From positions 4,092,001 through 4,156,000 of the forward strand of contig NZ_CP082161.1 of the NCBI RefSeq assembly GCF_023101665.1: a DNA stretch of 64,000 bases. The letters are read 5' to 3'. How positions within the stretch are numbered: the first letter of the stretch is position 1; every line of letters starts with the position of its first letter. The stretch is from Bradyrhizobium sp. 195 (GTDB lineage: Bacteria > Pseudomonadota > Alphaproteobacteria > Rhizobiales > Xanthobacteraceae). Shown here in pieces: positions 16,528 through 25,134 of the stretch. The notes under the pieces were generated by a model. The model had not been told where the DNA came from. It made no database searches and saw nothing but the letters and a program-made list of their open reading frames with translations. The position numbers and the translations under genes were made by a program.

Positions 16528-16784
16528 CAAAATTCCTCGAAACAATGGCGCCAGTCTAACAGCCCCGCAGCCGGGCGAAAAGCGGTGAGAGGGGGAGGCG
16601 GGGCGTAACTCACCCTCATATCCCGGACGCGCTGCGGCGTTCTGATGCTGCTGCGCAGTGCCGGGACCCAGCGCTGTGGACTCCGTTGCGGCATGGGCCC
16701 CGGCTCTGCAGCGCACCGCTAAAGAAGCGCTGCGCTGCGTCCGGGGCACGAGAGCGCGAGTGTGGCGCTCCCTCTTTCGACGTT

Positions 16785-16870
16785 GTCATTGCGAGGAGCC
16801 CTTGCGAACGAAGCAATCCAGAATCCCTCCGCGGAACGATTCTGGATTGCTTCGCTGCGCTCGCAATGAC
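16785..16870. repeat. 86-bp palindromic element, family A copy 1
   Basis: Begins GTCATTGCGAGGAGC and ends CTCGCAATGAC, with inner arms GAAGCAATCCAGAAT and ATTCTGGATTGCTTC around a central CCTCCGCGGAAC. One shoulder (left) carries an extra segment absent from the other, so the element has a direction. Same family at 17733, 51506 and 58156. Confidence 0.9.
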
Positions 16871-16907
16871 GGAGCAAGGGGGGCATCTTGTTTCTCCAAG
16901 TGATGCA

Positions 16908-17008
16908 GTCATTCCCCGCGAAAGCGGGGAATCCAGTACGCCGCGGCCTCCCGATTCAATCACCGCGGCCTCTGGAATACTGGATCACCCGCTTTCGCGG
17001 GCGATGAC
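16908..17008. repeat. 101-bp palindromic element, family B
   Basis: GTCATTCCCCGCGAAAGCGGG at one end is matched by CCCGCTTTCGCGGGCGATGAC at the other, and ATCCAGTA by TACTGGAT further in, with a central GC-rich unpaired part. Single copy in the window. Confidence 0.85.
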
Positions 17009-17102
17009 ACCGAGTGTGTAGCTGCAGACACGCCTTCGCAATCTCGCGGCGCGTTTCGCCCGAGGCTTGCTGTCGTTCGGCGCCCGATGAAGGCCAAAGG
17101 GC

Positions 17103-17201
17103 GCAGGGAAGGCCGGGCGCCGGCGGCACCCGAGATCCGTGCGCGACGAAGATGCACACGGTGTGGATCACAGGTGATGCCGGTCGCCCGGCCTTCCCTG
17201 C
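17103..17201. repeat. Inverted repeat with 17-bp perfect arms
   Basis: The arm at 17103-17119 (GCAGGGAAGGCCGGGCG) is exactly complementary to 17185-17201, with a partly self-complementary 65-base interior. No gene or T-run is attached. Confidence 0.8.
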
Positions 17202-17732
17202 ACGGATGGTTTTAACGGTGTCCTTCGTGCTCTCCTCGGGGAGCGATGCACTATTGCCCCCGTCGCCTTGCGGATGATCGATGCGCGTGCCCGGTCGGGC
17301 CGCCACATCACCGCTGAGACTTGACGCACAGACCCCGGGCGTCAGGACCACACGACTTCTCCGTCCGCGGACGCTCCCGCCGAAATGCCTGGAGGCTTGC
17401 GTGTGCTCGCCCCCGGCATCAACGAAACCGCTGTGACCGCGCCGGGTCGTATCGCGCCGCCTGATGCCTCACGGTTGCCCGCCCTGTCATCAAGCATGTC
17501 GCGCCGGCGCTACCGCGTCCACCGCAAGCCCGGCCCGCATCTCGTGACGATCGCGAAGCGCCCCTTTGGCAAGGGCCGGGATGGCGGGTATATGCCATAA
17601 ATCCGAAATTCGGGAAAGTGGAATATTTTTGCTGGCAGGGGTTGACGAGGTGTTTCGCTGTGTTGCCCGACGCCTCGCGGGCGGTTGCCTCGACCTCTCG
17701 GGGTCATTTTTGGAATGCTCTCTCGCCACATC

Positions 17733-17817
17733 GTCATTGCGAGCGCAGCGAAGCAATCCAGAATCTCTCCGAAGCGGCAGTCTGGATTGCTTCGTCGCAA
17801 GGGCTCCTCGCAATGAC
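17733..17817. repeat. 85-bp palindromic element, family A copy 2
   Basis: Same element as at 16785 but inverted: here the long shoulder (GTCGCAAGGGCTCCTCGCAATGAC) is on the right and the short one on the left. Confidence 0.9.
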
Positions 17818-17902
17818 AGAGTGGAGGCAGCCGCGTGATACGGCGAGCCGCCACTTCGCGGATGACATCGATGTGGCCTCGCAAGCCCGCCGCCCAAGGC
17901 CG

Positions 17903-18784
17903 CTATTTCAGCGGCAGGAACAAATCCGCGGTCGCCTCGTGCTCACCGACTTCAGGGACGAAGCTCAGTCGCTGGCAATAGATCGGGAAGTCGCGTGCTT
18001 CCTCGCCGCTGGCGGGAAGCCAGTCGCGATAGAGGTAGAGCGCGGCGGGCTCCAGATTGTCGGTGTTGCCGACGACGCGCAGCACCGCACATCGTCCGCC
18101 GGGAATCTCGCCGGCTTTGATCGCATCGCCGTTCGGCTCGATCGGCTGGTTGGTTCCGACACAGAGGTCCACGCTATAATCGGCAGGCGAGGCTGGCCGC
18201 CGCTCGGACCGCCAGACATTGAAGGTCGGACTTATGCTGGGGTGCAGGCCGGCGGCTTTGCGCCAGGCGATGAAGCGCTGGATGGTGGCGGGAAGCGTCG
18301 CCGGGTCGCCCCGATGCTCCATGATCGCCATCGCCGTCGTCGGCACATCGCGGATCGTCACGTCGTCGCTGGTAAAGGTCTTCTGCATGAGCTTGCTCCT
18401 GGCATTGTCGAGAGGCCCGAAGGCCGCAAGCCACGGCTCCCAGTCGGGAGACTTCCGGAACGACGACGGCGATTGCCCGAGCCGTTGCCGAAAGGCGCGG
18501 GCGAAGGCGTCCGGTGCGTCGTAACCGGCATCCATCGCGATATCGGTGACGCTTTCGGCCTCGCTATAGGCCAACCGGTACGAAGCGCGCTTCATGCGGG
18601 CGAGCTGGATATAGCGATGCACGGACAACCCGAAGGTCGCCGTGAACTGCCGGTGGAAATGATATTTCGAATAGGCCGCGACGCCGCTCAGCGTGTCCAG
18701 GTCCAGATCCTCGTCGAGATGCCGGTCGATGTGATCCAGCACCCGCAGCATCCGGGCATGGTAATTTTGAAGCGCCGCCGTCAT
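17903..18784 (-). CDS. AraC-family regulator with GyrI-like effector domain
   Basis: A 293-residue regulator. The N-terminal 110 residues hold the two AraC helix-turn-helix units (LDTLSGVAAYSKYHFHRQF and VTDIAMDAGYDAPDAFARAF). Residues about 135-293 form a GyrI/SbmC-like small-molecule-binding domain (VTIRDVPTTAMAIMEHRGD to the end), the Rob/BmrR-type architecture linked to drug or toxin sensing. The start at 18784 follows GGAGAACGGAACG. It is divergent from a cupin gene with a 225-base spacer, so the two may be co-regulated; this is inferred from position. Confidence 0.9.
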   Translation of the reverse strand: MTAALQNYHARMLRVLDHIDRHLDEDLDLDTLSGVAAYSKYHFHRQFTATFGLSVHRYIQLARMKRASYRLAYSEAESVTDIAMDAGYDAPDAFARAFRQRLGQSPSSFRKSPDWEPWLAAFGPLDNARSKLMQKTFTSDDVTIRDVPTTAMAIMEHRGDPATLPATIQRFIAWRKAAGLHPSISPTFNVWRSERRPASPADYSVDLCVGTNQPIEPNGDAIKAGEIPGGRCAVLRVVGNTDNLEPAALYLYRDWLPASGEEARDFPIYCQRLSFVPEVGEHEATADLFLPLK

Positions 18785-19009
18785 CGTTCCGTTCTCCGTG
18801 GCAGCACCAGCTAAAGCGCACGCGGGCATGACGTGCTCGACCGATCTTGCGGTTTTGCCACGGGTCGCAGAGCGGCGCCAAGGACCGTTCGCGGGCACTG
18901 TGGATGAACGACGAGGAGGGGAGCGTTTCAGACCGGTCGCTTTCATCCCCGTTCCGCCCTGGAAACTTCTCGCCTCCGCCGTCGTTGAAATTGCGGCTGA
19001 GGAGACGCC

Positions 19010-19624
19010 ATGCCGATCAAGGATCAGGTCAAGAATTTCGCCAAGAAGCTGGTGGAGCACCATCCAGATGCGGCGACTTTGCGTGCGCTTGTGCGGGCCC
19101 GTAAACCGGCAGAATTGCATTTTCGCGACGACGGTATCATTCCGAACAATCCGAAATTTCCAGTGCTGCTCTATCGCGCCGCGGTGAACCTGAAGAACCG
19201 GCGTTTTCCCCCTGATGTCATCATCGACACGCTGTTCGATGCGAATGGCTGGGGTCGGTCGTGGCGCGACACCGTGTACGACTTCGTTCATTATCATTCG
19301 CAAATTCACGAAGTGATGGGCGTGGCACGCGGCACGGCCAGAATCGAGTGCGGCGGGATCAAGGGACGGATCCTGAGTGTGAAGGCCGGCGATGTTCTGG
19401 TCCTTCCCGCAGGCACGGGACACCGCCTCATCGAGTCCAGCCGGGAGTTTCTCGTCGTCGGCGCGTACCCGCAGGACGGGACCTACGACGAGTGCACCGA
19501 CACGCGAGAGCGTCCCGACGCCGTCAAGCGTATCGCCAAGGTCCGCAAGCCGAAGACGGATCCGGTCGCCGGACCGAGCGGCCCGCTGCTCAGATCATGG
19601 CGGACGGTGCGACCGCGATCGTGA
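19010..19624 (+). CDS. Cupin-domain protein (YjlB-like)
   Basis: A 204-residue protein. The central part (HYHSQIHEVMGVARGTARIECGG, then GDVLVLPAGTGHRLIE) is a single cupin barrel with the metal-binding His/Glu and late His of the family. The N-terminal 80 residues resemble the YjlB-type cupins (LHFRDDGIIPNNPKFPVLLY). GAGGAG precedes the ATG. Such proteins may be metal-dependent enzymes or sugar-binding folds; no substrate is evident. It faces the AraC/GyrI regulator across a shared upstream region. Confidence 0.85.
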   Translation: MPIKDQVKNFAKKLVEHHPDAATLRALVRARKPAELHFRDDGIIPNNPKFPVLLYRAAVNLKNRRFPPDVIIDTLFDANGWGRSWRDTVYDFVHYHSQIHEVMGVARGTARIECGGIKGRILSVKAGDVLVLPAGTGHRLIESSREFLVVGAYPQDGTYDECTDTRERPDAVKRIAKVRKPKTDPVAGPSGPLLRSWRTVRPRS

Positions 19625-19713
19625 GGCTATGTTCGCCGCAGTCGCGCGCGAGGGCGGAACACCGGGAACAACTCGCCTGCGGCAACGTCTTTCATTGGAC
19701 GAGGGAGATGCCC

Positions 19714-19938
19714 ATGAAAGCGCTCATTGCCGCGGTCGCATTTGCAGCCATGTCCGGCCCGGTCATTGCCCAGAATACGGGCCCGGCTCCGCAGACGGGC
19801 ATGGACAGGCCGGAAAACACCAACGGTGCCACGGAGCGAGGGACGATGGACACCACAGGGACGAATGCCAATCGGGCAAACCAGCCTGAAACCAAAGGCG
19901 TGTCCGGACAACGCAGGACAGGCGACAAGAAGAAGTAG
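19714..19938 (+). CDS. Small exported hydrophilic protein
   Basis: A 74-residue protein starting MKALIAAVAFAAMSGPVIA, a signal peptide, followed by about 54 hydrophilic residues rich in Asn, Thr, Gly and Lys without cysteines. GAGGGAG lies six bases before the ATG at 19714, which decides the start; an ATG at 19708 is in the same frame. Similar small exported proteins are frequent in this bacterial group; function unknown. It stands alone between the cupin and the Crp gene. Confidence 0.75.
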   Translation: MKALIAAVAFAAMSGPVIAQNTGPAPQTGMDRPENTNGATERGTMDTTGTNANRANQPETKGVSGQRRTGDKKK

Positions 19939-19969
19939 CCGATCGAGCGCCGCGACCTTGCATTCGCGC

Positions 19970-20671
19970 TCACGTCAGATAGTCGGGCCTGAAATCGGCA
20001 AGCTCGCGCAGCTCCTCGGGTCGCAGCAGCTCGATCTCGCTGCCCTCCCAGGCGATCAATCCACGATGCCTCAGTTCCTGGATGGTGCGGTTGACGTGGA
20101 CGATCGACAGTCCGCAGGCATCGGCAACGTGCCGCTGCGTCATCGGCATCTGGAAGCAGCCGTCGTTGAGGAGGCCGACGACGTCCAGCCTTGCGGCGAG
20201 CTCGCAGATGAGGTGCGCGACCTTGGGCAAGGCCGCCTGCGCGCCGAGGCGGGCGATCCATTGCCGCGAGATGGCCGCATCGATCAGCGTCTCACGCCAG
20301 AACGCGCGTGTCAGGTGGTGGGAGCCGTCGAGAAGCTGCCGGAGCGGGCTGTGCGCGACAGTGCCGACGATGGTCGGTCCGAGGCCGACGAGGTCCGCAT
20401 CCATCGGCGAGACCAGCAGCGTGTGCAGGCAGGGCATGTCGCCGGGAACGTGGAACGCGAGGATCTGGCTGCGGTCGCCGACGATGCGGGCCTGGTAGAG
20501 GAAGCCGCTCACGACGAAGACGCAGCGCGAGGCGGCCTCGCCCTGGCGCAGCACGATCTCGCCGTCGGCGACCTGGCGCAGCGTGGAGGGCAGGGCGGCG
20601 ACCTGCCGGCGTTCGTCCTCGGACAGGCTTTCGATGGCCTGCAGACGCGCGATGAACTTCGGATGCGGCAT
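19970..20671 (-). CDS. Crp/Fnr-family transcriptional regulator
   Basis: A 233-residue regulator: cyclic-nucleotide-binding-type jelly roll at about 15-130 (VADGEIVLRQGEAASRCVFVVSGF, then FHVPGDMPCL) and a winged helix at about 165-220 (MTQRHVADACGLSIVHVNRTIQELRHRGLI). There is no N-terminal cysteine cluster, so it is not an iron-sulfur Fnr, and the Arg/Glu cAMP pocket is not obvious. The ATG at 20671 is preferred; the longer frame overlaps the 79-residue gene upstream. A second Crp/Fnr gene lies divergent 400 bases away. Confidence 0.9.
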   Translation of the reverse strand: MPHPKFIARLQAIESLSEDERRQVAALPSTLRQVADGEIVLRQGEAASRCVFVVSGFLYQARIVGDRSQILAFHVPGDMPCLHTLLVSPMDADLVGLGPTIVGTVAHSPLRQLLDGSHHLTRAFWRETLIDAAISRQWIARLGAQAALPKVAHLICELAARLDVVGLLNDGCFQMPMTQRHVADACGLSIVHVNRTIQELRHRGLIAWEGSEIELLRPEELRELADFRPDYLT

Positions 20672-20688
20672 GAGCCTCGCTTGCTGCT

Positions 20689-20928
20689 TCAGCCGTCGTG
20701 CGGCACTGACGCCTCGACGAAGCGCCGCGAGAGCTTTGCAAGCGACCCGTCGGAAACCGGCGCCGAGCGGAACTCGCGGATGGCGCGGGCGAGTTCCTGA
20801 TCGGACATCGGCCGGACCGGCTCCTTCAGCGTGCCCGCGACCAAGGCATCGCTGATGCTGTCGAGGTGCTCGCTCGTATCCGACCTGAACAGGCTGCGGA
20901 TGCGCTCCAGGATCGTCGTAGGGCTCAT
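20689..20928 (-). CDS. Small hypothetical protein upstream of crp-like gene
   Basis: A 79-residue soluble protein starting MSPTTILERIRSLFRSDTSEH, with amphipathic helices (LDSISDALVAGTL, DQELARAIREF) and no known motif. It ends 17 bases before the Crp/Fnr start, suggesting one transcript. The start at 20928 has only a weak purine stretch upstream. Codon use is like that of its neighbours. Function unknown. Confidence 0.65.
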   Translation of the reverse strand: MSPTTILERIRSLFRSDTSEHLDSISDALVAGTLKEPVRPMSDQELARAIREFRSAPVSDGSLAKLSRRFVEASVPHDG

Positions 20929-21088
20929 AAAGGGGCGGCTCGTTCGCAGTCGGGGGGTGACGGGGGTGGATGCGCCTCGGCACGGTCGCAAACCGGTTAG
21001 CAACCTGTGCTTCCGACCAGCGTTCTAGTCCGCTGAACCCAAGCCGGACGGATCATTTGATAGAACCGGCGCCATTTTTGGCGGCCCC

Positions 21089-21826
21089 ATGGAAAAAGCC
21101 CACGACGTGCTGATCCGGAACCTTTGCGAGCACACAGCGCTCGCAGAGGAGGATCTTGCGGAAATCCGGGCGCTCACCTTCACGCTGCGCGATTTGGAGC
21201 CCAACCAGGATTTCATCCGTCAGGGCGACGAACCCGAACATTCGGTGCTGGTCGTCACCGGCATGGTCGCGCGTTACCATCTGCTGGGCGGCGGTGGGCG
21301 GCAATATCTGGCGTTCCATCTCACCGGCGACCTGCCGGATGCGCAGGGCCTGTTCATCGACCAGATGGACCACGGATTGAGCGCGCTAGGGGCGGCCTCC
21401 GTCGCCTTTATCCCGCATCGCGAATTGTTCATTGCGTTCCGGCGGCGGCCAAGCTTTGGGCTGGCGGTCTGGCGCGAGACGCTGCTCGATGCCGCGATCT
21501 TTCGCGAGGCGATCACAAACAACAGCGCCCGGCCGATGCAGGCGCGCATGGCACACCTGTTCTGCGAGCTGTTCTACCGTGCTCGCGCGGCGCAGCTCGT
21601 CCGCGGCAATCGTTGCCGCATACCGATCAGTCTGGCGCAGCTCGGCGAGACGCTGGGCATGGCGATCGCGACGGTGAACCGGACACTGGGCGAGCTCAGG
21701 CGCAGCGGAGCCATGGATTTGCGTGAGGGCGAGCTGATCGTGCTGAAATGGCGCGACTTGCAGCGGCTCGGCGATTTCAACCCGGCCTATCTGCACCAGA
21801 AACGGCAGTCGCCGCCGCCTACGTGA
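21089..21826 (+). CDS. Crp/Fnr-family transcriptional regulator
   Basis: A 245-residue regulator with a cyclic-nucleotide-binding-type domain (about 25-130; LEPNQDFIRQGDEPEHSVLVVTGM, FHLTGDLPDAQGLF) and a C-terminal winged helix (ISLAQLGETLGMAIATVNRTLGELRRSG). No cysteine ligands for an iron-sulfur cluster. Its layout parallels the divergent Crp/Fnr protein at 19970-20671, and both end in a D-F-x-P-x-Y-L tail (DFRPDYL, DFNPAYL), so they are probably paralogues. Ligand unknown. Confidence 0.9.
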   Translation: MEKAHDVLIRNLCEHTALAEEDLAEIRALTFTLRDLEPNQDFIRQGDEPEHSVLVVTGMVARYHLLGGGGRQYLAFHLTGDLPDAQGLFIDQMDHGLSALGAASVAFIPHRELFIAFRRRPSFGLAVWRETLLDAAIFREAITNNSARPMQARMAHLFCELFYRARAAQLVRGNRCRIPISLAQLGETLGMAIATVNRTLGELRRSGAMDLREGELIVLKWRDLQRLGDFNPAYLHQKRQSPPPT

Positions 21827-21865
21827 GACCGCCGGCCTGGCGGGTCGAAAGAGCGGCGATGATCA

Positions 21866-22102
21866 TCACCCGAAGCGGGCTTCGCGGTCCCCCGAGGATC
21901 GGTGTTGCGCCGCATGCGCGCGGTAGGCGTCGATCGCCCTGTTGGCGAGCATCAGCTGCCGGCGTTCGCCGGTCCTGAGCTGGGCTTCGATCGCGTCGAG
22001 AATGACGTTGGCGCTCTCGTCCGGCGAGCCGAGCTCGCCGCTCTGCTCCAGGCAGCTCCAGGCGATGAAGAATGCGCTTTCGACGGTGCAACGAATGGAC
22101 AT
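21866..22102 (-). CDS. Small hypothetical protein
   Basis: A 78-residue protein starting MSIRCTVESAFFIAWSCLEQSGEL, with a helical body (ANVILDAIEAQLRTGERRQLMLANRAIDAYRAH) and an Arg-rich end. No membrane helix or known motif. The ATG at 22102 lacks a good ribosome binding site, and the open frame extends upstream over the 3' end of the alcohol dehydrogenase, so the start is uncertain. The residue composition of this part, unlike the upstream extension, looks like a folded protein. Confidence 0.6.
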   Translation of the reverse strand: MSIRCTVESAFFIAWSCLEQSGELGSPDESANVILDAIEAQLRTGERRQLMLANRAIDAYRAHAAQHRSSGDREARFG

Positions 22103-22179
22103 GCGCTGCCAACGCAGCGGGGCCGAAGGCGTTCCGTGCAGCGGGCGCGACTTGCGCCGAGCCCGCAGCACGCGAAGGG

Positions 22180-23238
22180 TCAGTTCTTCAGCACGATGCG
22201 GCCGACGACCTTGCCGGCGCGAAGCTCGTCGATCCATTTCTGGACATCGCCCATCGGCTCCTCGCGCATCGGCGTCAGCTTGATCTTGCCGGCGCGGGCC
22301 AGCGCCATCAGCTCCTGGGCCTCTGCCAGCGTGCCGACCATGAAACCCTCGATGGTCATGCGCTTGTAGACCCATTGCACCATCGGCAGCGTGAACTGGC
22401 CGCCCATCAGGCCGGAGACCACGATCTTGCCGCCGCGCGCGGCGACGGCGACCGCAAACGCCATCGACTTCTCATTGCCGGCGAAATCGACGATCTCGTC
22501 GAAGCCGCCCTCGGTCTCCTTCAGGATGCGCTTGATCACGTCGGGCTCGGACGGGTCATAGGCGACTGTGGCACCGTTCTTCAGCGCGGTGTCGCGCGCG
22601 GCCGGCGAAAGGTCGGCGACCGTGATCGGCTGCTTGAACATCGCCTGCGCGAACGACAGGCCCATCATGCCGACGCCGCCGAGGCCGATCAGCAAGATGT
22701 TGCGCTGGCGCGGACGGTCGACCAGGCGCTTGAGCGCGCCATAGGCGGTGACGCCGGAGCACATCAGCGTCGCGGCCTGGTTGACGGGCAGGGGATCGTA
22801 GTCGAGCAGGTATTTTGCGTCGGGCACCAGCACGTGGGTGGCGAATCCGCCGTCGATGGAAACGCCGAGGAAGCGCTGCTTCACGCACAGATTCTCGTCG
22901 CCATTGGCGCAATCGCGGCACTGGCCGCAGCCGATCCAGGGAAAGACGGCCTTCTTCGTGCCGACCAGGCCGGCGGCGACGTCCGGGCCGACTTCGTCGA
23001 CCACGCCGGCGATCTCGTGGCCGAGCGTGAAGGGCAGCGTCATGCCGCGCGTGGTGTCGAGCTTCTTGCCGCCGCCGAGATCGGCATAGCCGTCCTGGAT
23101 GTGGAGGTCGGAATGGCAAAGGCCGCAGCGCTCGATGCGCACCAGCACCTCGCGTCCTTGCGGCTTCGGCGTATCGACGATGGTCTCGCACAAGGGCGCA
23201 TCGAACTTGACCAGGGACTGCCTGCGCATCAGCGCCAT
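22180..23238 (-). CDS. Zinc-dependent alcohol dehydrogenase
   Basis: A 352-residue medium-chain dehydrogenase. Catalytic zinc ligands are Cys41 (GLCHSD), His74 (GHE) and Cys160 (LMCSG); the structural zinc is bound by Cys104, 107, 110 and 118 (GCGQCRDCANGDENLC). The NAD(P) loop is GLGGVG (185-190). GGAGGAAG precedes the ATG. The segment between residues 48 and 66 (QDGYADLGGGKKLDTTRG) is longer than in short-chain ethanol dehydrogenases, so the substrate may be a longer or unusual alcohol. It follows rsmA by 16 bases but is functionally unrelated. Confidence 0.92.
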   Translation of the reverse strand: MALMRRQSLVKFDAPLCETIVDTPKPQGREVLVRIERCGLCHSDLHIQDGYADLGGGKKLDTTRGMTLPFTLGHEIAGVVDEVGPDVAAGLVGTKKAVFPWIGCGQCRDCANGDENLCVKQRFLGVSIDGGFATHVLVPDAKYLLDYDPLPVNQAATLMCSGVTAYGALKRLVDRPRQRNILLIGLGGVGMMGLSFAQAMFKQPITVADLSPAARDTALKNGATVAYDPSEPDVIKRILKETEGGFDEIVDFAGNEKSMAFAVAVAARGGKIVVSGLMGGQFTLPMVQWVYKRMTIEGFMVGTLAEAQELMALARAGKIKLTPMREEPMGDVQKWIDELRAGKVVGRIVLKN

Positions 23239-23254
23239 ATTTCTTCCTCCGAAA

Positions 23255-24115
23255 TTATCGCTCTGTTTCGGTCCGTATATTGGCCAATTCACAGGCCATG
23301 GCAACAAAGCCTGATATGGGAATGGTCTCTGCGCGCCGCGTCGCCTCGACGCCGGCGGCTTGTGCAAGCCGCGCCGGATCGACGCCGAGCGATTTCAGGC
23401 TTTGGCGCAGCATCTTGCGGCGCTGGCCGAAGGCGGCGGCGGCGACCTGCTCCAGCATTTTGCGATCGCAAGGCAGCGGTTCTGCGCGCGGCTTGAGGCG
23501 CACGACGGAGGAGGTGACCTTCGGCGGCGGCACGAAGGCGGACGGCGCGATGTCGAACAGGATCTTGGTCTCGCAGCGCCAGTTGGCGAGCACGCCGAGC
23601 CGGCCATAGGCCTCCTCGTCCTCGCGCGCGACGATGCGCTCGCCGACCTCGCGCTGAAACATCAGGACCATCAGATCGTACCAGGGCGGCCAGGGCTCGG
23701 TCGTCAGCCAGTTGATCAGAAGCTGGGTCGCGATGTTGTAGGGCAGGTTGGCGACGATCTTCGCTTGTTCGCCATCGAGCAGCGGACGCGGATCGAAGGT
23801 CATGGCATCGCCATGCACGATCTCGAGCCTGTCAGGGTAGCGCGCGGAGATATCCTGAAGCGCCGGAATCGCGCGCTCGTCGTGCTCGATGGCGATGACG
23901 CGCTTTGCGCCGAGCGCGAGCAGCGCCCGCGTCAGCCCGCCCGGGCCGGGGCCGATCTCGACGATGGTGGAGTCTTCCAGCGGAGCGGCCGCACGGGCGA
24001 TGCGGGCGGTGAGATTGAGGTCGAGCAGAAAGTTCTGGCCGAGCGATTTGCGCGCCGACAGCGCGTGCTGGCGAATGACCTCGCGCAGCGGCGGGAGGTC
24101 GTCGATCGCGCTCAT
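23255..24115 (-). CDS. rsmA: 16S rRNA (adenine1518-N6/adenine1519-N6)-dimethyltransferase
   Basis: A 286-residue SAM-dependent enzyme that dimethylates two adenines near the 3' end of 16S rRNA. Motifs: SLGQNFLLD (24-32), SAM-binding [11 protein letters not shown] (52-62), [12 protein letters not shown] and the adenine-binding NLPYNI (123-128). The ATG at 24115 shares its A with the stop of pdxA (TGATG), so translation is coupled. Order surA-pdxA-rsmA is conserved from E. coli. Confidence 0.96.
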   Translation of the reverse strand: MSAIDDLPPLREVIRQHALSARKSLGQNFLLDLNLTARIARAAAPLEDSTIVEIGPGPGGLTRALLALGAKRVIAIEHDERAIPALQDISARYPDRLEIVHGDAMTFDPRPLLDGEQAKIVANLPYNIATQLLINWLTTEPWPPWYDLMVLMFQREVGERIVAREDEEAYGRLGVLANWRCETKILFDIAPSAFVPPPKVTSSVVRLKPRAEPLPCDRKMLEQVAAAAFGQRRKMLRQSLKSLGVDPARLAQAAGVEATRRAETIPISGFVAMACELANIRTETER

Positions 24116-25134
24116 CAGGTGGTCGTAGCCGCCATGCGGCTTGCGAGCCTCAAGGCTGCGATCAGGCTGGCCGGATTGGCCTTGCCGGTGCCGGCGATGT
24201 CGAAGGCGGTGCCGTGATCGGGCGAGGTGCGGATCAAGGGCAGGCCAAGCGTGACGTTGACCGCGTCGTCGAAGGCGACGGTCTTGATCGGGATCAGCGC
24301 CTGGTCGTGATACATGCAGACGGCGCAATCATAGGTGCTGCGCGCGGCCTCGTGGAACATGGTGTCGGCGGGTAGCGGGCCTCTTGCCGCGATGCCGTCG
24401 CCACGCAGCGTTTTCAGCGCCGGCGCGATGATGGTCTGCTCCTCATGCCCGAGCGAGCCGTCCTCGCCGGCATGCGGATTGAGGCCGGAAACCGCGATGC
24501 GCGGCCGCGCGATGCCGAAGCGGGATTTCAGTTCGGTCGCGACAATGCGAACGGTCGAGACGATCAGCTCACTGGTGAGCTGGGCCAGCGCCTCGCGCAT
24601 CGAGACGTGGATGGTCACGGGCACCACGGCGAGCTGCGGCGACCACAGCATCATCACCGGCTGCGGCACCCGGCCGTCCTCTGCTGCGAGTTCGGCCAGG
24701 TATTCGGTGTGGCCGGGATGACGGAAGCCTGCGCGGTAGAGCACGCTCTTGGCGATCGGATTGGTGACGACGGCGCCGGCGCGGCGCTCGCGGACATCCG
24801 CAACCGCCTGGCGGATCGAGGCGAGCGCGGCCGATGCGCTCGATGCGTCGGGCTTGCCGGGCTCGGCGGTCGCGCGCTCGCCGGTGGCGACCACGGGGAG
24901 GGCGTCAGTGAAGGCGGCCTCGGCCTCACCGGGGCTTACCGCGGCGATGCTGATATCGGCGCCGAGCGCTTTGGCGCGCTGCGCGATCAGCGCCTCGTCG
25001 CCGCGCAGGTAGAAGGCGGGCAGGTTCAGCTCGCGGCGCCTCAGCCAGGCTGCGATCGTGATGTCGGGACCGATGCCGGCGGGCTCTCCCAGGGTCAGGG
25101 CAAGGGGAAGCGGCTTTGCTGCGCGATGGGCCAT
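24115..25134 (-). CDS. pdxA: 4-hydroxythreonine-4-phosphate dehydrogenase
   Basis: A 339-residue NAD-dependent enzyme of pyridoxal phosphate synthesis. Visible signatures are [10 protein letters not shown] near the N-terminus, GHTEYLAEL with a metal-binding His, the NPHAGEDG segment and [10 protein letters not shown]. The ATG at 25134 overlaps the surA stop by one base and the stop overlaps the rsmA start by one base. The 48-residue upstream extension of the frame lies inside surA and is not coding. Confidence 0.96.
   Translation of the reverse strand: MAHRAAKPLPLALTLGEPAGIGPDITIAAWLRRRELNLPAFYLRGDEALIAQRAKALGADISIAAVSPGEAEAAFTDALPVVATGERATAEPGKPDASSASAALASIRQAVADVRERRAGAVVTNPIAKSVLYRAGFRHPGHTEYLAELAAEDGRVPQPVMMLWSPQLAVVPVTIHVSMREALAQLTSELIVSTVRIVATELKSRFGIARPRIAVSGLNPHAGEDGSLGHEEQTIIAPALKTLRGDGIAARGPLPADTMFHEAARSTYDCAVCMYHDQALIPIKTVAFDDAVNVTLGLPLIRTSPDHGTAFDIAGTGKANPASLIAALRLASRMAATTT

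Larger units (their letters stand above)
16528..17902. other. Gene-free mosaic of palindromic repeats
   Basis: About 1.4 kb between two minus-strand genes with no convincing coding sequence; the open frames lack ribosome binding sites and are interrupted by palindromes. It contains at least four inverted-repeat elements, listed separately. The remaining sequence resembles decayed or repetitive intergenic DNA. Confidence 0.75.

Noticed and set aside
17014..17277. Small open frame in the repeat mosaic that looks like a peptide seen in many Bradyrhizobium genomes
   Set aside because: It lacks a ribosome binding site and is part of a repetitive inverted-repeat segment, so any similarity would reflect repeated DNA, not a protein.
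16785..17817. CRISPR-like repeats
   Set aside because: The repeats are palindromic, few, far apart and not separated by uniform spacers; no cas gene is near.
17618..18814. A plus-strand frame antisense to the AraC/GyrI gene that starts in the repeat region
   Set aside because: It begins inside a palindromic element and the minus-strand regulator has two clear helix-turn-helix units.
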